NCBI RefSeq assembly: GCF_030412015.1
Contig: NZ_JASNRD010000006.1
Location: 62,001-126,000, forward strand
Source of the DNA: Massilia sp. YIM B02763
GTDB lineage: Bacteria > Pseudomonadota > Gammaproteobacteria > Burkholderiales > Burkholderiaceae_D
Length of the DNA: 64,000 bases
Direction: 5' to 3'
Both the position numbers and the translations under genes were made by a program. The notes under the pieces were generated by a model that was not told where the DNA came from, ran no database searches, and saw only the letters and a list, made by a program, of their open reading frames with translations. Below, piece after piece: positions 58,127-64,000 of the stretch. Position 1 is the first letter of the stretch; each line of letters opens with the position of its first letter.

Positions 58127-60349
58127 TCAGAAATTGCCCTTGAACTGCGCGCCCCACATGCGCGGTTCGTTGACGAAACCGGTCAGGTTGATGAAGTCGA
58201 TGGCGCCGGTGACGCGGCGCTGGTCGGTGATGTTGCGGCCGAACGCTGCCACTTCATACTTGCCGTTGGCCCAGGTGTAGCCCAGGCGCAGGCCGCCTTC
58301 GGTCAGCGGCTTGCCGACGAATTCCTTCGCCTCGTACAGGAAGAAGTTGATCTTCGAACGGTACGACCAGTCGGTGTAGACGAAGAACTCGCCGTCGCCG
58401 TACGGAATGCTGTAGCGGGCGTTGACGTTGGCGATCCACTTCGGGGCCTGCGGCAGCGGGTTGCCGTTGATCAGGACGTTGCCGGCCGCATTGATCGGAT
58501 CGGTGATCGTGCAGGCCGCGCACTGGGCGACGGACAGGCTCGGATCCTTGATCCGGGTGTAGTTGTACGAGGCGCTGGCACCGACGCGGAAGTCCGGGGT
58601 GATGATGCCTTCGATATCCCACTCGGCGCCGCGGCCTTCGGTCTTGGCTGCGTTGATCAGCTTGGTGACGTTGGCATTGCCGCCGACCACGGTCAGCTGC
58701 TGGTTCTTGATGCGGTAGTCGTAGATCGAGAAGTTGGTGCGGGCGCGGCGCTCGAACAGGTCGGCCTTGATGCCGGCTTCGTACGAGGTGATGGTCTCGG
58801 CGTCGGCCACGGTGATGCCCACCGGCGCGAAGGTCGAGGCGGGCGCGATGCTCGGGGCGCGGAAGCCGGTCGCCACGCGGGCGTAGACGTTCACGTCGCG
58901 GTTGAGCTTGTACGTGCCCGACAGGTCCCAGTTGACCTTGTCCTTGCTCTCGCTGACGCTGTTCGGGCCCACCGGGGTGAAGCCGAAGGCGGTGACGGTG
59001 GCGAAGTCCTTCTTGTCTTCGGTGTAGCGCAGGCCGCCGCGGACGGAGAAGTCCGGCGTCACTTCATAGGTCACCGAGCCGAATGCCGCCCAGGCCTTGT
59101 TGTTCTGCTCGCTGGACTGGCGCGAGGTCTGCACGCCGGCGGTGTTGTAGCCGTCGCTGCCGCCGGTCACGTCTTCCTTGAAGTAATACACGCCGGCTTG
59201 CCAGTTCAGCGGGCCGGTGTTCTTCGATTCGACGCGGAATTCCTGCGAGTACTGCTTCAGGTCGTCGATGAAGCCCGAGGTCTCGGACTGGAACGGGATG
59301 AAGCCCGGACCGGCCGGAATGCCGCCGTCGATGTCGCCGCGGCTGCGGTACTGGTCGACACCTTCGTAGCCGGTGATCGAGTACAGCTTGACCGGACCCA
59401 GGTCCCAGGACAGGCGCAGGTTGGCGCCGTTGGTCTTGAGGTTCTGGAAGTTCTGGGCATTGGTGACGATGCTGTCGAGGTCGGTGCCGTCGGCGAAGTC
59501 GTTGGTGCCCTTCTTGATCAGGTTGGCGCGGAACAGGCGCGCGCTGCCGGACGTGGTGCGCTGGTGCACGTTGAACAGGGCACTGAAGGTGCTGTCCGGG
59601 GTGTACAGGAACTGCACGCGCTCGGCGTGTTCGTTGTAGCCGTCCAGTTCGCCGGTCTTGTTGGTCTTGGCCAGGTCGCTGTAGTTGTCGACGTAGCCGT
59701 CGCGGTGCTGGCGCAGCGTCGAGACGCGCATCGCCCACTTGTCCGACAGCGGCACGTTGACGGCGCCTTCCACGCTCGAGGTCGCGTGGGTGCCGTAGGA
59801 CAGGTTGTAGTAGCCCTCGACCTTCTTCAGGTTCGGCTTCTCGGATTCGAACTTCACGACGCCGGCCGGGGTGTTGCGGCCGAACAGGGTGCCCTGCGGA
59901 CCGCGCAGCACTTCGACGCCTGCCAGGTCGAAGATCGGATAGCCCTTCAGGATCGGGTTTTCCTGGACGATGTCGTCATAGATCAGCGAGACCGGCTGCG
60001 ACGCGAAGGTCGAGAAGTCGGTGTTGCCGTAGCCGCGGATGTAGAAGCGCGGGAAGGTACGGCCATTGGAAGACTCAACGTTCAAGCTCGGGGTCTTGCC
60101 GGCCAGCAGGCGGATGTCTTCGCCGCCGGAGACCAGCACGTCCAGCTTTTCGCCCTTGATGGCGGTAACCGACACCGGCACTTCCTTGATGTTTTCGGTA
60201 CGACGCTGCGCCGTCACGGTGACGGTCTGCAGTTCGGCCGGCTGGGCAGTCTGGGTCTGGGCCATGACTGCGGCCGGGAGGGTGGACAGGGCCAGTAGTG
60301 CGCCATGCGCGGCGAGCACGCGCTTGTGCATCTTGGACGTCTTGATCAT
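58127..60349 (-). CDS. TonB-dependent receptor
   Basis: Outer-membrane transporter of 740 residues. It has a signal peptide (about 1-30, AAVMAQ), a TonB-box-like and plug start TVTVTAQRRTENIKEVPVSVTAIKG, plug motifs IRLLAGKTPSLNVESSNGRTFPRFYIRGYG and VEVLRGPQGTLFGRNTPAGVV, then the barrel ending in GAQFKGNF with terminal Phe. This type is common for siderophores and other large nutrients; no neighbour indicates the ligand. I start at 60349 after AGGAAAAACTCA. Transcribed alone. Confidence 0.9.
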   Translation of the reverse strand: MIKTSKMHKRVLAAHGALLALSTLPAAVMAQTQTAQPAELQTVTVTAQRRTENIKEVPVSVTAIKGEKLDVLVSGGEDIRLLAGKTPSLNVESSNGRTFPRFYIRGYGNTDFSTFASQPVSLIYDDIVQENPILKGYPIFDLAGVEVLRGPQGTLFGRNTPAGVVKFESEKPNLKKVEGYYNLSYGTHATSSVEGAVNVPLSDKWAMRVSTLRQHRDGYVDNYSDLAKTNKTGELDGYNEHAERVQFLYTPDSTFSALFNVHQRTTSGSARLFRANLIKKGTNDFADGTDLDSIVTNAQNFQNLKTNGANLRLSWDLGPVKLYSITGYEGVDQYRSRGDIDGGIPAGPGFIPFQSETSGFIDDLKQYSQEFRVESKNTGPLNWQAGVYYFKEDVTGGSDGYNTAGVQTSRQSSEQNNKAWAAFGSVTYEVTPDFSVRGGLRYTEDKKDFATVTAFGFTPVGPNSVSESKDKVNWDLSGTYKLNRDVNVYARVATGFRAPSIAPASTFAPVGITVADAETITSYEAGIKADLFERRARTNFSIYDYRIKNQQLTVVGGNANVTKLINAAKTEGRGAEWDIEGIITPDFRVGASASYNYTRIKDPSLSVAQCAACTITDPINAAGNVLINGNPLPQAPKWIANVNARYSIPYGDGEFFVYTDWSYRSKINFFLYEAKEFVGKPLTEGGLRLGYTWANGKYEVAAFGRNITDQRRVTGAIDFINLTGFVNEPRMWGAQFKGNF

Positions 60350-60595
60350 TGAGTTTTTCCTAGGGAAGAGTAAAAAAACTGTCGCGTGTCTCCGCCATTC
60401 TTCCTTCGCCGCCAGGCTCGGCGTGGGGGCGCGGCGCAGCAACCCGCATCTTGTTGACGATGTCTAAACGTTGCTGTCATTTAAAGGTCACATTGTCGAG
60501 CATGTGTATAAGCTTATGCAAGATATGTCGGTCGTCATACGACAGACTTACAACACCTGCGCGCAAGGACCTTGCTACTTTTTTCCGAAAATCCC
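60350..60595. other. Divergent region between TonB receptor and tRNA genes
   Basis: About 250 bases without a gene. On the minus strand TTGCAT-18-GACAAT is a possible promoter for the receptor; GTCGTCATACGAC is a short dyad. Neither is strong. Confidence 0.4.
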
Positions 60596-60625
60596 TTGCG
60601 TTACTTGAAATGGATACGCTATGAT
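60596..60625 (+). promoter_or_regulatory. Predicted tRNA promoter
   Basis: TTGCGT (60596-60601) and TATGAT (60620-60625) are 18 bases apart, followed by a GC-rich discriminator (TCGGGCC) as usual for stable-RNA promoters. About 55 bases before tRNA-Val. Confidence 0.6.
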
Positions 60626-60679
60626 TCGGGCCTCTTCGGACGTGATGACAAACGTCGGCAAGAAAACCTCTGGAATAGA

Positions 60680-60755
60680 GGGCGCTTAGCTCAGTTGGTA
60701 GAGCGGATCCCTTACAAGGATTAGGTCGGGAGTTCGAGCCTCTCAGCGCCCACCA
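60680..60755 (+). tRNA. tRNA-Val (anticodon TAC)
   Basis: 76 bases with CCA encoded. Acceptor GGGCGCT pairs with AGCGCCC, D-loop AGCTCAGTTGGTAGAGC, anticodon loop CTTACAA, T-arm GTTCGAGCC. Reads GTA and GTG codons. Confidence 0.97.
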
Positions 60756-60798
60756 AAGTCCGGGTTGATTGCAAGTGAAGCACCGATCAGAGTAAAAC

Positions 60799-60875
60799 GG
60801 AGCGGTAGTTCAGTTGGTTAGAATACCGGCCTGTCACGCCGGGGGTCGCGGGTTCGAGCCCCGTCCGCTCCGCCA
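60799..60875 (+). tRNA. tRNA-Asp (anticodon GTC)
   Basis: 77 bases with CCA encoded. Acceptor GGAGCGG pairs with CCGCTCC, anticodon loop CTGTCAC, T-arm GGTTCGAGCCCC. Lies 43 bases after tRNA-Val, probably in the same transcript. Confidence 0.97.
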
Positions 60876-60882
60876 GATTCAA

Positions 60883-60916
60883 TAAAAAAGGTCCGACTCG
60901 TTCGGACCTTTTTTAT
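60883..60916. terminator. Terminator after the tRNA pair, first hairpin
   Basis: AAAAAAGGTCCGA / TCGGACCTTTTTT stem-loop with A and T runs on both sides, so usable in both directions. Confidence 0.88.
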
Positions 60917-60942
60917 TTCCAGGTGAATTTTCAGGTGCACCA

Positions 60943-60974
60943 AGAAAAAAGGTCCGATTCGTGGGACCTTTTTT
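60943..60974. terminator. Second, near-identical terminator hairpin
   Basis: AAAAAAGGTCC...GGACCTTTTTT repeats the hairpin at 60883-60916 with a slightly weaker stem. It may serve the diguanylate cyclase on the minus strand, about 150 bases from its stop. Confidence 0.7.
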
Positions 60975-61125
60975 CGTTTCCGCGCCCGCTGCCTGTAACC
61001 GCGCCATGGCCCGGAGGCCGTTGGGTGTTGCCGATCAGCGTCGCGTTCTGCTGGGCGATGCGATCCATCTCGACGACAGCGGTGTTGACCTGCTCGATGC
61101 GTGGGCGTGGCCGACGCCTGCGCCG

Positions 61126-62280
61126 TCATGCGCATTTCAGGATCGCGCTGCCGACCTCCACCCGGTTGCGCCCACCGACCTTGGCCGCATACAAGGCGTG
61201 GTCGGCACGCGCCAGGGCCGCCGTCAATTCCTCGTTGGGCTCGATGACGATGACGCCGATGCTCACCGTCATGCGGTAGCCGGTGGCGCAGGACGGCAGC
61301 GGCGCCTCGGTGACGGCCACGCGCAGGCGCTCGGCGGCGTGCAGCGCGCCTTCCAGGCTGGTGCCTGGCAGCGCCAACGCGAATTCCTCGCCGCCCAGGC
61401 GCCCCATCAGGTCGTGTTCGCGCAGCATGCCGCGCGCGGTGGCGGCGAACACGCGCAGCGCCTCGTCGCCGCAGGCATGGCCGAAGCCGTCGTTGAGCTG
61501 CTTGAAGTGGTCCAGGTCGAGCATCATGAGGGCGATCGGCTTGCGCAGTCGCTGCGCGAGCATCCGCGCGGCATCGGCACGCTCGAAGAAGGCGCGCCGG
61601 TTCAGCGTCTCCGTCAGGCCGTCGATGGTGGCCAGGCGGCGCATGCCGGCATCGTCCTTCATCTTGCACAGCAGGAGGAAGCCGAAGCCGTTCACGATCA
61701 TCAGCAGATAGCTGGAGAGATAGGCGAAGCCCAGGATGGGGCTGGCATTGAAAGCATCCGTCCGCCCGTCCGCGACCGCCATCCACATCCAGATCGCCAG
61801 CGCGAACAGGGCATCGACGGCACCGATGAGCCGCTGCAGCAGCGGCGCGTCCTTCTGCGGCCGCAGCAGGATCATCGCCGCGGCCGACGCCAGCAGCGCG
61901 ACCAGTACGGCGACGGTCCAGGTCATCTGCCGGGGCGACGCGCCCAGCGCCGCGGCGCTCGCCACGACCAGCATGGCCGCGACGGTGGCCGGATACAGGG
62001 CCTGGCGCCAGCGCCGGAAGCCGAAGAACAGGCAGTACGCGCCCAGTTCCATGGCTGCGCCGGCCACCCACGTGAAACTGGCTACGTCGACCAGCAAGTC
62101 CACGCCGAAATGCGGCGCGGTCCAGGCGCATACTTGGCCCAGGCCGGACAGCAGGCGCGCCCACATCCATGCCTTCAATGCGGAATTCGACGGCGCACCG
62201 CGCATATAGCCCGCCATCAGCAGGGCAAATGCGATGTTGCCGACGCCTAGCGCCAGCATGAAAGTCTGGATATCGATCAC
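61126..62280 (-). CDS. Membrane diguanylate cyclase (GGDEF)
   Basis: Makes cyclic di-GMP from two GTP. The 384-residue protein has about six hydrophobic helices in residues 5-210, an uncharacterised membrane sensor, then a GGDEF domain: TIDGLTETLNRRAFFER, LMMLDLDHFKQLNDGFGH, and the active site GGEEF near residue 303, so catalytically competent. REHD five residues before it is an inhibitory I-site (RxxD). Start is GTG with GAGGA upstream. No EAL domain or adjacent effector. Confidence 0.93.
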   Translation of the reverse strand: MIDIQTFMLALGVGNIAFALLMAGYMRGAPSNSALKAWMWARLLSGLGQVCAWTAPHFGVDLLVDVASFTWVAGAAMELGAYCLFFGFRRWRQALYPATVAAMLVVASAAALGASPRQMTWTVAVLVALLASAAAMILLRPQKDAPLLQRLIGAVDALFALAIWMWMAVADGRTDAFNASPILGFAYLSSYLLMIVNGFGFLLLCKMKDDAGMRRLATIDGLTETLNRRAFFERADAARMLAQRLRKPIALMMLDLDHFKQLNDGFGHACGDEALRVFAATARGMLREHDLMGRLGGEEFALALPGTSLEGALHAAERLRVAVTEAPLPSCATGYRMTVSIGVIVIEPNEELTAALARADHALYAAKVGGRNRVEVGSAILKCA

Positions 62281-62538
62281 TTTGGTCCTCGAGCAGTCAC
62301 AGCAGGACGTGGCAATATCTTATGCACAACATATATTGCCTTAAAGAACTATAGTACACGCTTTCTTTTTTCTTGCACGCACGATTTTGCAGACCTTGCC
62401 GCGTCCCCGCATCCGCCAGGAGATGAGGGGTATCGACAATCTGTAGCATCCAGCCACATTTCTCGCGTACATGACTGTGCCGAGCCATTGCGTCGTGCAT
62501 AATTGACAAGCCCGTGTCCGCTGTCTCCTGGAGTCGTC

Positions 62539-63021
62539 GTGATCTTTGGTTTCCTGAAATCCCCGTCGCTGTCGCCGCGCCAGCACCGGCTGCAGAATAC
62601 GCCCTTGTTCCGCACGCTCAAGCCGCTGGAGATCAAGTTCGTCGACGGCGTGATGCACGAACGGCGCTACCTGCCGGACGAGATCATCTTCGACGAAGGG
62701 GAAGAAGGACAGGCGCTGTACCTCGTGATGAGCGGACGCGTACGCATCAGCCGCACCATCCACGGCAACCGCCAGCTGCTCAACGAACTCGAACCGGGCA
62801 GCTTCTTCGGCGACCTCGCCCTGCTCGACGACTCGCCGCGCAGCGCCCAGGCCCGCGCGCTCGGCGGCTGCGAGCTGGCCGTGTTCTTCCGCGACGACTT
62901 CCTGGCGCTGATGGAAACCGATGCCGTGATCGGCTACAAGATCTCGCTCGCGCTGGCGCGCCACATCGGCCAGCGCCTGCGCTATCAACTCGACGGCAGC
63001 GCCCAGCTGGAGGCACTGTGA
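62539..63021 (+). CDS. Cyclic-nucleotide-binding domain protein
   Basis: A 160-residue protein made almost only of a cNMP-binding (CAP-like) domain: FRTLKPLEIKFVDGVMHERRYLPDEIIFDEGEEGQALYLVMSGRVRIS, then LEPGSFFGDLALLDDSPRSAQARAL with the phosphate-binding cassette, ending in a helix. There is no DNA-binding domain, so it may act as a sensor for its partner. GTG start after TGGAG. Its stop overlaps the start of the AI-2E-family gene (GTGA), so the two are coupled. Confidence 0.85.
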   Translation: MIFGFLKSPSLSPRQHRLQNTPLFRTLKPLEIKFVDGVMHERRYLPDEIIFDEGEEGQALYLVMSGRVRISRTIHGNRQLLNELEPGSFFGDLALLDDSPRSAQARALGGCELAVFFRDDFLALMETDAVIGYKISLALARHIGQRLRYQLDGSAQLEAL

Positions 63022-64000
63022 TCGGCCCCGGCGCCGCCATGCTGCGCGGCGAACGCGCCGGCCCCGTCGTCTGGAGCTGCATCATCGGCGTGACCTGCCT
63101 GATGCTGGTGCTGCTCGAGCACATGCTGTGGCTGGTGCTGCCCTTCATCTTCGGCACCGTCACCTACTACATGCTGCTGGGCCCCATGCGCAGCCTGCTG
63201 CGCGCCGGTTTCACGCGCAACGTGGCGTCGATCCTCGTCAGCCTGGCCTTCTTCGGCGTGCTGGGCCTGGCGCTGGCCGCGGCCATGGCATGGAGTTCGG
63301 CGCCCGAAGGCGGCAGCTGGCACGCCGTCGGCACCCGCTACCTGGACGGCGGCGTCGCCTTCGTGCGCACCACGATGGCGCTGCTGGAAGCAAAGGTGCC
63401 GCTGCTGGCCGAGATGCACCTGACGGCCCTCGTCAACCGCCAGTTCACCGCCTTCACCGACGAATTCGCCCAGCGCCACCTGACCACCATCGTGGTGACG
63501 GCGGCCGGCTGGCTGCCCTCGCTGCTGCTGGCGCCCTTCCTCGCCTTCTTCTTCCTGCGCGACAGCCTGCGCTTCAAGAAATTCCTGGCGCGCGCCGTGC
63601 CCAACGCCTATTTCGAGCGCACGCTATTCCTGCTGCACCAGGTCGACCAGACCGCGCGCCGCTACTTCGACGGCCTGCTCAAGCTGACCATCCTGGACAC
63701 CATCGTGCTCGCCTTCGGCCTGTGGATCATCGGCGTCTCCTCGCCCCTGCTGCTGGGCTTTATCTCGGCCATCCTGGCCTGGGTGCCGTTTGTCGGCTCC
63801 ATCGCCGGCTGCCTGATGGTGGTGATCGTCGCCGCCACCGATGCCCCATCGAACCCGCTGGTCGCCTACGGCGCCATCGTCGTCTTCATCATGGCACGCC
63901 TGCTCGACGACTTCGTGTTCATGCCGCTGACGTTGGGGCGCAGCCTGCACATCCACCCGCTGGTGACGGTGCTGATGATCTTCGTGGGCGGCATGCTGTC
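63018..64000 (+). CDS. AI-2E family permease, 3' truncated by the window
   Basis: Inner-membrane protein of the AI-2E (YdiK/TqsA/PerM-like) family, seen for its first 327 residues with no stop before the window end. Helix pairs near residues 15-55 (VVWSCIIGVTCLMLVLL, MLWLVLPFIFGTVTYYMLL) and 70-90, a soluble loop, then SLLLAPFLAFFFLRDSLRFKKFLARAVPN and LLLGFISAILAWVPFVGSIAG, the latter pattern being typical of the family. Its start GTG at 63018 lies in the stop of the cNMP-binding gene. Substrates in this family vary and cannot be told from sequence. Confidence 0.85.
   Translation, partial: MIGPGAAMLRGERAGPVVWSCIIGVTCLMLVLLEHMLWLVLPFIFGTVTYYMLLGPMRSLLRAGFTRNVASILVSLAFFGVLGLALAAAMAWSSAPEGGSWHAVGTRYLDGGVAFVRTTMALLEAKVPLLAEMHLTALVNRQFTAFTDEFAQRHLTTIVVTAAGWLPSLLLAPFLAFFFLRDSLRFKKFLARAVPNAYFERTLFLLHQVDQTARRYFDGLLKLTILDTIVLAFGLWIIGVSSPLLLGFISAILAWVPFVGSIAGCLMVVIVAATDAPSNPLVAYGAIVVFIMARLLDDFVFMPLTLGRSLHIHPLVTVLMIFVGGML

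Overview
The window is high-GC proteobacterial DNA with dense, short-spaced genes. Gene content points to a free-living betaproteobacterium of the Oxalobacteraceae, most like Massilia or its relatives: an anaerobic-type cobalamin operon beside CbiMNQO, large TonB-dependent receptors, extracellular proteases and glycosidases, RdgC, DinB and GTP-dependent PEP carboxykinase. The genus is an inference from gene content and style, not from a search. Long open frames antisense to real genes are common here and are GC artefacts.

Layout. 1-5131: end of a membrane protein, nudC (-), a GT9 glycosyltransferase (+), and a coupled DUF4254 / GT2 / GT9 surface-polysaccharide group (-). 5380-6546: an MFS transporter. 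7092-17060: a plus-strand sugar locus with gluconokinase, TonB receptor, GntP permease, a secreted GH55 beta-helix protein fused to an SMP-30/gluconolactonase-like propeller, an esterase and a ThuA protein; LacI-type palindromes lie at its head. 17191-21387: a histidine kinase with two kinase cores and two receiver domains. 21519-32720: a 14-gene minus-strand cobalt uptake and cobalamin synthesis operon (cbiM,N,Q,O, cobM, cbiX, cobH, cbiD, cobL, cobI, cbiG, cobE, cobJ, ferredoxin), with 10 of 13 junctions overlapping by 4 bases and a cobalamin riboswitch in the leader. 32990-38888: dps, DUF1993, ssb, a CatB/Vat-like acyltransferase, and uvrA with a LexA box. 39058-49391: GH39 xylosidase with a LacI-type operator, an acid phosphatase lipoprotein, pckG, a D-2-hydroxyacid dehydrogenase, a hypothetical gene, a one-domain asparaginase-like protein and catalase. 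49590-57763: rdgC, dinB with a LexA box, a 171-bp MITE-like element, an aldo/keto reductase divergent from an AraC regulator, and two paralogous subtilases. 58127-64000: a second TonB receptor, tRNA-Val and tRNA-Asp, a diguanylate cyclase, a cNMP-binding protein and a truncated AI-2E-family permease.

How it fits together. The 7-17 kb locus reads as uptake and breakdown of a beta-glucan-like or aldonic-acid-containing substrate, ending in gluconate uptake and phosphorylation. The cobalamin operon covers cobalt import through most of corrin ring synthesis; precorrin-6A reductase and the late amidation steps are not in the window. Several families of repeated palindromes sit only between convergent gene ends, and one MITE-like insertion supplies the stop codon of its neighbour.
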